Shown here: positions 22,600-32,474 of the stretch, one piece after another | Position numbering within the stretch: the first letter of the stretch is position 1 | Layout of the letters: the number at the start of each line of letters is the position of its first letter | From: Agapetus fuscipes | Lineage: Eukaryota; Arthropoda; Insecta; Trichoptera; Glossosomatidae | Direction: 5' to 3' | DNA length: 64,000 bases | Assembly (NCBI GenBank): GCA_951799405.1 | Contig: OX637359.1 | Location: 1,732,201 to 1,796,200 of the forward strand | The notes under the pieces: model-generated | Database searches by the model: none | Told to the model about the DNA's origin: nothing | The model's input: the letters and a program-made list of their open reading frames with translations, nothing else | Made by a program: the position numbers and the translations under genes

Positions 22600-22989
22600 A
22601 ATACGTACAGTTACAGTTACAGTATCACAGTTACAGTTACATTAATATGCTGTGGTGTTTGACAGCTCTGTCGTTGACAGATCCGGTTGACAGGTTTGTC
22701 TCATAGTATGTTACAATGCCGTGAGCTAGTTTCGTCTCCGCCAATATTATAACTCAGGTTCTCCACCCATTTGTTTCTCGGTATTTCTCTTCCCTTCTTT
22801 TACATTATTGTTCCTCCGCAACGCCTAAAAAACATTCCAAAGAAAATGGAAATACAAAAGAACGAGTAGAACAGTGAAATTGAAATGAAATTTTTTGGTC
22901 TCTATTTATAGAAAAAATACCTGAAACAAATAGTATTATTTATAACATTTTCATAATTTATTTTATTAATTGGTGAGGCATTCTAAAAT

Positions 22990-23157
22990 CTGAAATCTAA
23001 GTTGCAAAGATGTTTATTTGTGAGATTGGTTTTTAATGTTATAGGCTCACATGAGGCATGTGCAAGCGCGAACTTGTACATGTCTGGTTGTGAGAATGCA
23101 TGTAATGTGAATCTCCAATGCAACATATCTTTGCAGCTTAGATTAGATTAGATTAGA
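22990..23157 (+). repeat. A-tail 3' half, preceded by an inverted stub
   Basis: A 20-bp minus-strand tail stub (AATCTAAGTTGCAAAGATG) is fused to the plus-strand 3' half (GAGATTGGTTTTTAATGTTA ... GCAGCTTAGATTAGATTAGA). Confidence 0.75.
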
Positions 23158-23189
23158 CTGATAAAAAAAAAACCCTGAAAGTCTTGCTG

Positions 23190-23407
23190 ATCTTTTATGA
23201 AACAGCGCCTGTGTGAACAAGGTTATGACTCTGGAGGAAATGAAATAAGTGTGTAGGGACAGAAAGAAATGGCGGTTAATCTGTGATCTTGGCGGCTAGG
23301 GTTTTTTATATTCAAATTGGTTTTCTGTTAGTTTTTGATGTCCATGCATATTATAATTTTTTGATTTAAAAAAATGTAATTTGTTGTGTATGTTCCTTGA
23401 CTTATAG
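23190..23407 (+). pseudogene. RTE-like LINE 3' end, left part of a split copy
   Basis: Frame TLEEMK*VCRDRKKWRLICDLGG with one internal stop, then the UTR (TTTCTGTTAGTTTTTGATGT, AATTTGTTGTGTATGTTCC) and the first bases of the A-tail, CTTGACTTATAGG. The rest of the A-tail lies at 26833-27080, beyond the large element. Confidence 0.85.
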
Positions 23408-23944
23408 GTAGGGACTGGAAAATAGTGGTGTTATTTTTTGCGAAATTCGCGTTATTTTTTTGGGAAATTCGCGTTATTTTTTATTGAAAACAGGGAAATT
23501 CGCGTTATTTTTCATGATAAACGGGGAGATTCGGTATAATTTTTAGGGTTGATTTGATCAAAATTAAGGTATATATAATTGCAAACCAAAATATATTACT
23601 AATATTTACAATTTATTATATAAACAACAATAATTAATTTAAAAAACAATGAATAAACAACATCTGAATCAATAGGAGTACCTAACTTACAAAAAACCAT
23701 TGATTGAAAAAAATATTAATATTTCAATGACACTCCGAATACCCTGCAATATACTTTTAAAATATTTAATTTTTGTGCATTTAGTCTCTCGATGAGGGTT
23801 ATCTAATTTTTCAAGGGATGTTGGCTTTTATGAAAGCCTCAAGTTGTGCTCTTGGCTAATCCAGCAACAGCTTCACTCCTTGAAGTATTTTCCTTCATTG
23901 ATGTCACGATCCAAGTCTGATTGGAGGATCCAGGACAGTTCTGC

Positions 23945-24165
23945 TTATCATTCAATAGGAATGCAATTCACCAACCTACTCTGCCTGGCCAGAAACAGGT
24001 ATTAATATAATTAATTAATAATTAATTATTGTTTATTTAAATGAATTATTAATTTATAATTATCCAAAAACATCTGTTGAACCAGGGTCAAATTTATAGT
24101 CAAAAGACCCAGGCGGGGATCGAACCCCGCGTCTAGCGTTCTAGCGTGTTTCAACCATTGAGGTA
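23945..24165 (-). mobile_element. SINE-D, minus strand
   Basis: GCAATTCACCAACCTACTCT, GCCTGGCCAGAAACAGG, CCAAAAACATCTGTTGAACC and CCCAGGCGGGGATCGAACCC mirror 18716-18960. 24170-24970 has no gene recognised. Confidence 0.78.
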
Positions 24166-24975
24166 TATATACTAGAGAAGTAACTCTTCTCGAAACACGT
24201 AGCACCCTGCAGTAGGTCAAAAATCGTACTCGAGAAAAACGGCCCGCCAGTCTCACGCAGACTTACTCAGCGAGCGGACGAGACAGGTGCTAAAACATAC
24301 TGCTATAAATGGCTAAATATTGTGATTGGAGTTTTCAAACACCTTTGTTTGTGAACTTGATCAATTATACTACATGCACAAATTAAAAATATATAAAATC
24401 CTAGCACAAATTAATTATTAAAACAATTGTTTAACTTTAAAAATTTCGTCGCTGTGAAGTCAGCCCGACATATCGAACGCATAAGTATAGCTTCATATTT
24501 TTCCCCTACAAGTAGGGGAAAAAATATTAATGAAAATACGAAACAACGTATGAGCTACATTTTGTGTTTCAATCGATGTTTATCGACTCATGAACTGTTT
24601 GCAATTTTAAAAATATTACGTGTGATATAATTTATTTTTGTAAAAAAAAAGTTTTTCTTAAATCTATTTTCATTAATTTCACACATTTAACATAGACATA
24701 AGGTTTTATACTACCGGGTTGCTGGTTGAAGACGAACTGGAGTAAAATTACGTAAAAGTGTCATGTTTGCCCGCCGAGAAAAAAACAACTTTGGAACATC
24801 TATGCGGAGAACGCTTAGAATATATTGTGAGCATATATCTGAATATACTGTATTATGAGTTATGACTTTCATATTTCCAGAGGAATGTAGTACATTTATA
24901 AATTGTAGGGGAGTAAAGTGTTAGTCTAACTTTTCCTACAGCATACTTCAATTATCTGAATTCTTTATTTACTTA

Positions 24976-25233
24976 TTCCTTGACTTATAGGTTGGTATGC
25001 GGCTGACCACCCATGCTGTAAAAATGGTTCACTTTGCCAATGTCACCCCTGTCTCAGGGAAGGACGGCAAGAGTTGCAGGGTGTATGTCCATTTGAGATT
25101 TGGTTTTTATGTTGTAGGTTCACATGAGGCATGTGCAAGCGCGAACTTGTATGTGTCTGGTTGTGAGAATGCATGTAATGTGAATCTCCAATGTAACATA
25201 TCTTTGCAACTTAGATTAGATTAGATTAGATTT
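24976..25233 (+). repeat. A-tail copy, young subfamily
   Basis: Almost identical to 41070-41328 (minus) and 48351-48606, sharing TATGCGGCTGACCACCCATG, GTCTCAGGGAAGGACGGCAA and GAGGCATGTGCAAGCGCGAA. Ends in (TTAGA)n. Confidence 0.92.
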
Positions 25234-25305
25234 TATGAAACCTTTGTTAAATGTAAAATGTTATTCTGGAAATTTCATTTTATTCTGACATGCATATTTT
25301 AATAT

Positions 25306-26058
25306 ATCCTTAACTGAACTTAACCGAACCTTAACCGAACTTAACCGAACCTTAACCGAACTTAACCGAACCTAAACCGAACTTAACCGAACCTTAACCG
25401 AACTTAACCGAACCTTAACCGAACTTAACCGAACCTTAACCGAACATAACCGAACCTTAACCGAACTTAACCGAACCTTAACCGAACTTAACCGAACTTA
25501 ACCGAACCTTAACCGAACATAACCGAACCTTAACCGAACTTAACCGAACCTTAACCGAACTTAACCAAACCTTAACCGAACTTAACCGAACTTAACCGAA
25601 CCTTAACCGAACTTAACCGAACCTTAACCGAACTTAACCGAACCTTAACCGAACTTAACCGAACCTTAACCGAACTTAACCGAACCTTAACCGAACTTAA
25701 CCGAACCTTAACCGAACTTAACCGAACCTTAACCGAACTTAACCGAACCTTAACCGAACTTAACCGAACCTTAACCGAACTTAACCGAACCTTAACCGAA
25801 CTTAACCGAACCATAACCGAACTTAACCGAACCTTAACCGAACTTAACCGAACCTTAACCGAACTTAACCGAACCTTAACCGAACTTAACCGAACCATAA
25901 CCGAACTTAACCGAACCTTAACCGAACTTAACCGAACCTTAACCGAACTTAACCGAACCTTAACCGAACTTAACCGAACCTTAACCGAACTTAACCGAAC
26001 CTTAACCGAACTTAACCGAACCTTAACCGAACTTAACCGAACATAACCGAACCTTAAC
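25306..26058. repeat. 21-bp minisatellite, about 36 units
   Basis: The unit is CCTTAACCGAACTTAACCGAA, a 10-mer plus 11-mer (reverse complement TTCGGTTAAG / TTCGGTTAAGG). Rare variants have CATAACC. Because 21 is a multiple of three, one frame stays open and gives (VRLSSVK)n, which is not a gene. The tract is bracketed by direct repeats of the A-tail 3' part (25069-25305 and 26060-26290). Confidence 0.97.
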
Positions 26059-26059
26059 C

Positions 26060-26290
26060 AAGAGTTGCAGGGTGTATGTCCATTTGAGATTTGGTTTTTA
26101 TGTTGTAGGTTCACATGAGGCATGTGCAAGCGCGAACTTGTATGTGTCTGGTTGTGAGAATGCATGTAATGTGAATCTCCAATGTAACATATCTTTGCAA
26201 CTTAGATTAGATTAGATTTTATGAAACCTTTGTTTTAACATGTTATTCTGGAAATTTCATTTTATTCTGACATGCATATTTTAATATAAT
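26060..26290 (+). repeat. Duplicated A-tail 3' part after the minisatellite
   Basis: AAGAGTTGCAGGGTGTATGT ... TTAGATTAGATTTTATGAAA ... GACATGCATATTTTAATATA repeats 25069-25305 at a distance of 991 bp with a few small differences. Confidence 0.92.
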
Positions 26291-26832
26291 AACTGTAGGG
26301 GAATTCTGTATCATAGAATAATGAGATATCAACCCTTTTTGTCGTGTTTGAAGTGTGCCATGTGTTTCGTAAAATTATTGCTATCTCGTTTTAACCTGAG
26401 AGTACAGTGCGCGTTATTCGATGCAGAAGCGGGATAAAAACTGATTGTCTCCTTGCATCTGCATTAAAACGTTTCCAACGGACTTCGGCTTGACATTTTT
26501 TTCCTGATTGTATGATGGTTGCGACTCTATAATATATATCTCAATGGTTTCAACGTTAAAAGATCAGCCCAGATGGCGCGCTCGGCTATAACACCGACCA
26601 ATTTTCCTGTGCTTTGCACCTTGCAAAGGAGTTTTCGCAGGAATCTTTTCTTTCCCACAAAATCGTTGCGTTGCAAAAGCTACACATGACAACTTTTTCG
26701 CACAATTTCTGCCAAAAGTACGAAAATTCGCGATATTTGCGTAAAACATCAAATTTCGCGTTATTCGCGTAAAAACATCAAAATTCGCGAATAAATTCGT
26801 TTTATCGCGATCGCGAAATTTTCCAGTCCCTA

Positions 26833-27080
26833 CTTATAAGTTATAGGTTGGTATGGGGCTGACCACACATGCTGTAAAAAATGGTTCACTTTGCCAATGT
26901 CACCCCTGTTTCAGGGAAGGTTGGCAGGAGTTGCAGGGTGTATGTTCATTTGAGATTCGGGTTTTTATATTGTAGGACTACATGCGGCATGTTTAAGCGC
27001 GAACTTGAACAGGTCTGTTTTGTGAAATACATATAATGTGAATCTCTATTGTTACTTATATTTTGCAACTTAGATTAGGG
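26833..27080 (+). repeat. A-tail, right part of the split RTE copy
   Basis: CTTATAAGTTATAGGTTGGT to TTTGCAACTTAGATTAGG. Completes the LINE 3' end begun at 23190. Confidence 0.85.
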
Positions 27081-27261
27081 CGTAAATTGGAAAAAATAAC
27101 GATCTAAGTTGCAACGTAATATAAAGATTTATAATTCATATCGAATGCATACCCATAAAAAATAAAGTCCCTTTAAACTGTTTTCATGTAAGAACAATTT
27201 GAATAATAGAATAATTTGTGATATCATAATCTGTTTATCCTCGATCATCGTGTAGAAAGGG

Positions 27262-27305
27262 TGCCCCCTGAAGACTTTGGCTACGTCCTCAACAAAACGT
27301 CGAGA
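27262..27305 (+). ncRNA. Degenerate hammerhead-like motif
   Basis: CTGAAGA at 27268, then CTTTGGC...CTCAAC and AAAACGTCGAG. Stem II is broken by substitutions. Resembles the intact motif at 62231 (minus). Confidence 0.4.
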
Positions 27306-27307
27306 AT

Positions 27308-27745
27308 ATCGCTGTTCGTTTTGTCTTGTCTTGTATCCTGCCGCCATTCCTCTAGGGGTGGCCGGTACCTCCGCACAAGAGCCTCCACTTGACTCTGTCC
27401 TTGCATACTTCTTTCTTTTTGCAGTTGCTGGCTCTCTGGCCTGGAACCACCTGCCACATCATGTGAGAGAGCTAGAGGACCATGGAAAGTTCCGGAATGC
27501 ACTGAAGACAAGCAAATTTCTGGCATCGTTTGCACCAGCGCCCTTGGAGTGACTACATCACGAAACGGCGCTATAAATAAATCATCAACTCATCATCATT
27601 CTTTCATCTCATCCAATTTCATCACTCTTTTCATGCATGCTCTTCTTTTGTTTCCACTCTGTAAATTCCATTTATTCGCAATCTCACTCACCCAATCAAT
27701 CCATTCTTTCCTAGGTCTTCCCTTTCCACGCTTACCTATTTAACA
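27308..27745 (-). pseudogene. RTE-like LINE C-terminus with (AAGAC)n tail, split
   Basis: 27308-27416 and 27598-27745, minus sense: GKRGKGRPRKEWIDWVSEIA, NKWNLQSGNKRRACMKRVMK, LDEMKE // RKEVCKDRVKWRLLCGGTGH and the ACAAGACAAGAC tail. A CR1-like fragment (27417-27597) interrupts it. Confidence 0.82.
27417..27597 (+). pseudogene. CR1-like LINE 3' end inserted in an RTE copy
   Basis: Frame FAVAGSLAWNHLPHHVRELE and FRNALKTSKFLASF to a stop, then ACGAAACGGCGCTATAAATA AATCATC and a (ATC)n tail. TTCTTTC flanks both sides, a 7-bp target-site duplication. The UTR resembles the 3' end of SINE-B. Confidence 0.8.
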
Positions 27746-28080
27746 TCCGAAATGCGTAATTTGTAAATACCCATGCATTACCTGCCATCGAAAGGAGCAT
27801 CTATATACAAATACATTGACATTATCTGGAACAAAGAGCGGCCAGTAAAGTCCCGTGAACAGATTGCCCGGGGCCCGTAAAAAGTCGACTCTACAGTCTT
27901 CACAAAGCCGTTCCGCCGGCTGGGCTGAACGTAAATACAGGACGTGGGCTGGGAAGGAGCCTTGAGGCGGGGCACAAAGCTGCACACAGGGCTTTGCCGG
28001 TAATGTATTGGAGATACATTCTTTCAGCTAAGGTGCAATACTATTGGGAGGCTGTACACAACATTTTTAAAAAGTGTACT
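27746..28080. other. Unidentified GC-richer segment
   Basis: 335 nt with higher GC than its surroundings (GCCCGGGGCCCG, CCGCCGGCTGGGC). No frame on either strand is convincing; the plus strand has a short KSREQIARGP-like tract. Could be an exon or element remnant. Confidence 0.3.
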
Positions 28081-28084
28081 TGAC

Positions 28085-28575
28085 CGGTCCGTAGTTCAGT
28101 GGTAACACTTCGGACTCTGGATGGGAAGGTTGTGGGTTCGATTCCCGGTGGAGCACAAAAAATATATCATTTATATTTTCAAATTTGCTCTTTGCTGTGT
28201 TGAAAAGTTCATAAAACCTTTACCAATGACCGGTCACCAAAGGTCCATCCTGCCTTACAGCAACTGGATCTTGGTTGCGAATTGGCGCTTTGTAGCGACG
28301 ACGATCAAGCTCGTAAAAAGGTCGATAGCTCAATTGGTAGAATGCTTGCATTCCATGCCGAGAGCAAGAGTTCGATCTCAAAGGTTTACTCAGCCTTTAC
28401 AAAAAATGAGAACCAGCCCCCCCCGGGAGCTGGGAAACTCCCACTTCAACTTAAAGTGGTTGGTATGAGGCCAGCCCCCTTACCTGTAAAAATAAATAGG
28501 TCCCGAAGCGCCACATGCGACCCCTTCGGGGAAACGCAGGCAAAAAGTTACAATTTATGTGTAGCTTACTTTTTA
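28085..28575 (+). mobile_element. Composite SINE B-C, near full length
   Basis: B head at 28085 (GGTCCGTAGTTCAGTGGTAA; B box GGGTTCGATTCCC), B body to GATCAAGCTCGTAAAAA, then the C head GGTCGATAGCTCAATTGGTA at 28320. The C part has lost about 70 nt after its head and ends CTATGTGTAGCTT-like at 28570. It contains the GCGCCACATGCGACCCCTTC block. Confidence 0.9.
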
Positions 28576-28709
28576 ATAACAATATGGGTTTTTTCAGAGA
28601 CAATCCACTTTTCTCATTAAAAGGTTTTAATTTTTTAATCAGTTGAGTGTTGGTTTTCTCGTACTTATAGGAAGGTTTCACTTAAAGGCCCATTGTGTAG
28701 TCATAATCC

Positions 28710-28789
28710 GGTCGATAGCTCAGTACATTCCATGACGTGACCTCGGGTTCGATCCCCACTATCAGAAATGATTTCCTGTAGGACAAAAA
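28710..28789 (+). mobile_element. SINE-C head fragment
   Basis: CCGGTCGATAGCTCAG, then GGGTTCGATCCCCAC and TCAGAAATGATTTCC; about 12 nt of the head is deleted. Ends where MITE P begins. Confidence 0.78.
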
Positions 28790-29243
28790 AGGTCATAATC
28801 TTGTCGGTTACACCAAAACCATACTTCGAAAACGCAGTTGTTTGCTTCGGTATAAACAACGACAAAAAAATCATTGTAGAGCTATGGGAGTTAACGCATT
28901 AGAAAGAACGGAACATTTTAAGTAGGATAGCATTCTATAATCTATAATCTAAGCTGCAAGGATATGTAAGCATTTAAGGCTCATATGAAATGCATGCCCA
29001 CAGACAGGCACATGTAGGTTCGCGCCTACACATTCTGCATGTGTGCATACAAATAAAGAAAACCTCACATGGACATAAACCTTGCAACTCCTGCCGCCGT
29101 TCCCTGAACCGGGGTGGCATTGGCAAAAGTGAACCGATTTTTACAGCACGGGTGGTCAGCCTCGTACCAACCTATCAGTCAAGGAGCATTCATAATTTAT
29201 TTTTGACCAAAACGTGGCTGCTCTACTTCCTTTTAACCGTCGA
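28790..29243 (-). mobile_element. MITE P copy, split by an A-tail
   Basis: 28790-28933 and 29188-29243 together match the left half of 62517-62940 in reverse (AACGCAGTTGTTTGCTT, GATAGCATTC, CTTCCTTTTAACCGTCGA). The intervening 28934-29187 is an A-tail. Confidence 0.75.
28934..29187 (-). repeat. A-tail copy, divergent subfamily
   Basis: CTATAATCTAAGCTGCAAGG ... GCAACTCCTGCCGCCGTTCC ... CCAACCTATCAGTCAAGGAG. Shares features with the copy at 60285-60735 (AATAAAGAAAACCTCACATG). Confidence 0.85.
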
Positions 29244-29570
29244 TATAAATAATAAATAAGATTTTCTGAAATAGGATTGTGTATGATGGTTGTCCTTCAC
29301 TGCCACACGCTATTCGCCATACGATTTTGTTCGCAAAGCCCTCACATAAGTTGCACTTGATCTGCGTTATATTTACTGTGCGAACGTAAGTCCTGTCTAT
29401 TGTGCAATATCTTGGGACTACTTTATTACCGTCAAAAGTTGTGTGCGCTTCTCCTGATGCCTTGTTTATGGTATACGTGTTTCAGAAAAAGGTGGCAAGA
29501 GTTTCAGAGCTACTCGACTTTAAATTACCGAACCACCGAAAGAAATGGCGGTCTATTTGCAATGTTGGCC

Positions 29571-29829
29571 ACTTACGGGACTATTCTAAGACATTTTAGT
29601 CGTCGGTTGAGCCCACGCTTTGACAAACTAATGGTGCCTTGGAACGGAACGGATGTTTCATCAGCACAGACATTCTTACCTACCGAATTTTGTAATATTT
29701 GTATGAAAACAAATCAGCTGTTCTCTTGCGGCCATCTTGGATTGACAGGTCTTCATACAAATGCATCATTAATTTGTCAAAGCGTGGGCTCAACCGACGA
29801 CTTAAATGTCTAAGAATAGCGCCGTTAGT
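29571..29829. mobile_element. MITE with long inverted ends
   Basis: ACTTACGGGACTATTCTAAG at the left and its inverted form ending GCCGTTAGT at the right; similarity extends about 70 bp inward (GTCGTCGGTTGAGCCCACGC). About 259 bp in total, no coding frame. Inserted in the UTR of the RTE copy. Confidence 0.82.
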
Positions 29830-30116
29830 GTTTTAAATTGTAATATTTTTTTAATCCATTTGAATAGTTTTTAAAAATCTTTTTAAAGTATTATTTTGTG
29901 TAAGCTCCTTATTTAAGACCACATTTCGATATTTTTTGTTCCTTGACTAATAGGTTGGCATGAGGCTAACGTTCCATGCTATAAAATGTGGTTCACTTTT
30001 GCCAATGCCACCCTAGTTCCAAAAAAAACAGTTGCAAGATCTATGTTCATGTGAGGTTTGTTTTTTTTTGTGAGTACACATGTATCATGAGTAAAAGTAA
30101 ACTTTCACGTGTCTTA

Positions 30117-30308
30117 TCAGCTTCCGTAACATCGAACCACTTACTTTAAGAGCCATGGGTACGCCTCTAACCAAGAAGTTCTTGTTTTCTCGTATCGTTG
30201 TATCTATTTCACGGGAAAGCCTTCCATCTTTTGAGAAGATATATAGCTTTGCATGAGCGTCCATGTGCTGTGGGTCTTTTGGACACATTCATATGGGACG
30301 GGTGCGAG
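30117..30308. other. Unidentified 190-bp insertion in an A-tail
   Basis: It interrupts ...TCACGTGTC / ACGTGTCTG... and is flanked by ACGTGTC on both sides, a likely 7-bp duplication. The minus strand holds an open frame (30085-30288) with SKDGRLSREIDTTIRENKNF and VRGVPMALKV, more protein-like than most chance frames. I do not recognise it; it might be a captured exon. Confidence 0.4.
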
Positions 30309-30795
30309 GAGCGTTTGAGCATACGTGTCTGTTTGTTGGAATGCAATAAATATAAATCAAAAAGTTTAATGTATCCTTGCAATTAAGATTAAAATATCAT
30401 TTACCCAACAATCTATAGCACCTCTAACTTGACAACTTCCTCCGGTGTATACAAAATCAAAACAAATTTAGCACATCTCTTCCTTTTTCGCAACTCTTTC
30501 AATTCCCCCCCATACAAGACAAACTCGCTCCTCCAGGGAGAGAAATTCTCAAGTGCCATCTTTCAGCGAGTTGTAGATTGAGTTACCATACACTTTTCTT
30601 CAATAGGTCTAGTTGCCTGGTATTCGTTTCAAAGTATTGGCCACCCCCTTAGAAGTATCCTTACAAATCCTAGGACCACTGGTTTTAAGTGTTTTTTTAA
30701 AGTTAGATTAAATAAAATAATGTCTATAAAATAAAATAAAACATTTTTTTTATTTTTAGTTGCGTTGCTTATGGCTGAGAGGTCAGAATTACCGA

Positions 30796-31490
30796 CCCTT
30801 AAATAAAGGACTGAGAGTTTAATCAAAACTAAATAAGTGACTATAAAAGATCAATTACTTGTAAAGTAAATGACTGATAGATCGATTAGCTGTAAAATAA
30901 ACGGCTGAAAGAACGATCGGCTGTAAAATAAACGACTGAAAGATCGATAAACTGTTAAATGAATGACTGAAAAAATGAACCACTGTATAATAAACGTCTA
31001 ACAGATCGATTAGCTTTAAAATAAATGAAAAAAAGATTATATTTTGTATTGTTTGTGTATTAACACTGTGAAAATTCATATTGTTTAATTTTATAATTTT
31101 TTGATTAATTAAAAACACTGTTTATTTTCACGGATAAATTTATTCAATAAGATTAAAATCTTTAAACAAATTACTAACGTTTTCGACCTAGTAGGTCATC
31201 TTCAGGTATCAATATTCATACCTGAATGTATCAATATTCATACCTGAAGATGACCTACTAGGTCGAAAACGTTAGTAATTTGTTTAAAGATTTTAATCTT
31301 ATTGAATAAATTTATCCGTGAAAATAAACAGTGTTTTTAATTAATCAAAAAATTATAAAATTAAAGAAAAAAAGATTGATGAGCTGTAAAATAAACGTAT
31401 AAAGAAAAGATTGTCTGTAAAAAAATGCTTACAAAAATGATCAACTGTAGAATAAGCGCCTGAAAGATCAATCATCTTTAAAATAAACCA
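30796..31490. repeat. Degenerate minisatellite of about 36 bp
   Basis: Units of the form GATCGATTAGCTGTAAAATA AACGACTGAAA recur about eight times before and four times after the palindrome at 31086-31363, which interrupts the array. Confidence 0.75.
31086..31363. mobile_element. Palindrome with two opposed hammerhead motifs
   Basis: Arms 31086-31209 and 31240-31363 (124 nt each) are near-perfect inverted repeats around a 30-nt spacer that itself carries a repeat of CAATATTCATACCTGA. Each arm has CTGAAGA - TGACCTACTAGGTC - GAAAACG: plus strand at 31244-31271, minus strand at about 31178-31205. Outward from the motif are TTAGTAATTTGTTTAAAGAT and GTGAAAATAAACAGTG. Interpreted as two PLE 3'/5' ends joined head-to-head. 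Confidence 0.9.
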
Positions 31491-31501
31491 ATCCAAAATA
31501 T

Positions 31502-31729
31502 TTGTTTGACAGATTGACCAATCCTAAAAAAACGACTGGAAATCGACCTAAAGAAATATGCCGCGACCGACATGTTGAGAGCTTCTACCACAAACCTTTA
31601 CCTTTGGAAATTTTCACTAATCCAAGCGAGGACAGGACCCTTGCGTGGGAAACACAACTGAAGCAATACATATATTTGCGGAAGGTGCGGTATGATGGTA
31701 AATATAAGGAAACAGAAGCTGTGATATAG
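31502..31729 (+). other. Isolated 75-codon frame, unassigned
   Basis: Reads MFDRLTNPKKTTGNRPKEIC ... FYHKPLPLEIFTNPSEDRTL ... and stops at 31729. Composition is protein-like, but no homology is recognised, no splice signals are obvious and it follows a minisatellite. Possible exon or element fragment. Confidence 0.2.
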
Positions 31730-31952
31730 TTTGTTTAGGATTATCACGAATATCTTGTTTTCGAATTGAAAAATAAACAGGTGAAATTGTTATGCCTGCT
31801 ATTTTATCACATTTCGCATTCGAAACTTTAATTTCTTTCTCGACAGAAAAATGTCACACGTCTATTCGATTAGGTTACTTAACAAATAGTAACAAAATAT
31901 TGAAATACCTTTTTGATATGAAAGCGTCCATACTCTTACATCCCAAATAAAT

Positions 31953-32206
31953 CGCTCCCCCAGTTCTTGTTTATCGTATACGCCAATCTTGTCAAATTTG
32001 ACTTTTCATGCAGTTGTCTTAAGAATCAAATTCTACACAATCTGAGCTAAGAAAAACCGTAAAACTCGATAATGTGAGAGTTCATTTAAATATTTTTTAA
32101 ATAAATTTATTGTTTTCATAAGACACATTGGTCCAGTACACATGCAAACATTGCTCATGTAAAATTGTCTTAATTGCGTATACGGTAAACAAGAACTAAG
32201 GCAGCG
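31953..32206. mobile_element. MITE L, copy 1
   Basis: Inverted ends CGCTCCCCCAGTTCTTGTTT and AAACAAGAACTAAGGCAGCG. The body (AATCTGAGCTAAGAAAAACC, CACATTGGTCCAGTACACAT) is shared with 38565-38819 and, in reverse, 55318-55500. 32207-32470 holds nothing recognised. Confidence 0.85.
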
Positions 32207-32474
32207 ATTATTGGTAATAGAATTGCAACAGCATGCTTTGAAAGCAGTGGATACTTATTTTTTATATGCAGCCAAAAATGTGCTACCTTTTTTGGAAAAT
32301 TTTAGGTTTTTAGGGGAGGCCGTCCCGCCCCTCCCAACAAAGCGCCTGCTCTTATAGCTCGCAGCTATTTTAAGGTGTATTATCATAACTAAACCTTGAC
32401 TTTTTTCCACGGCACACCAACTGATGCCCACGGTACACCAGTGTGCCGCGGCACACGCTTTGCGGAATTCTGTA

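Larger units (their letters stand above)
23408..26832. mobile_element. Large non-autonomous hAT-like element
   Basis: The left end TAGGGACTGGAAAAT and right end ATTTTCCAGTCCCTA are perfect inverted repeats. Both subterminal regions carry repeated GAAATTCGCGTTATTTTT-type motifs (three on the left, several on the right), as hAT transposase-binding regions often do. The flanks, CTTATAGG and CTTATAAG, resemble an 8-bp target-site duplication (7/8), and the A-tail of the host LINE continues on the far side. The interior holds SINE-D, A-tail copies and a minisatellite; no transposase is recognised, though a 62-codon minus frame lies at 26564-26752. hAT assignment is an inference. Confidence 0.7.
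29481..30395 (+). pseudogene. RTE-like LINE 3' end, scrambled by insertions
   Basis: RKKWRSICNVG (29540-29570) gives the ORF end. After the MITE (29571-29829), UTR sequence leads to an A-tail from TTCCTTGACTAATAGG (29939) to GCAATTAAGATTA (30390), itself broken at 30117-30308. A short A-tail-like tract (TTCAGAAAAAGGTGGCAAGA) precedes the ORF end. Confidence 0.7.

Noticed and set aside
24997..25224. 75-codon frame repeated almost identically at 41078 (minus) and 48372
   Set aside because: It lies in the A-tail and is shared only because these copies are young; older copies carry frameshifts and stops, so it is not under coding constraint.
25306..26058. CRISPR array or telomere tract
   Set aside because: No unique spacers, units directly abut, and the unit is not a simple telomere repeat; it lies in the interior of an element.
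25572..26165. 197-codon minus-strand frame with (VRLSSVK)n
   Set aside because: It is the translation of the 21-bp minisatellite and A-tail flank. Unit length divisible by three keeps it open.
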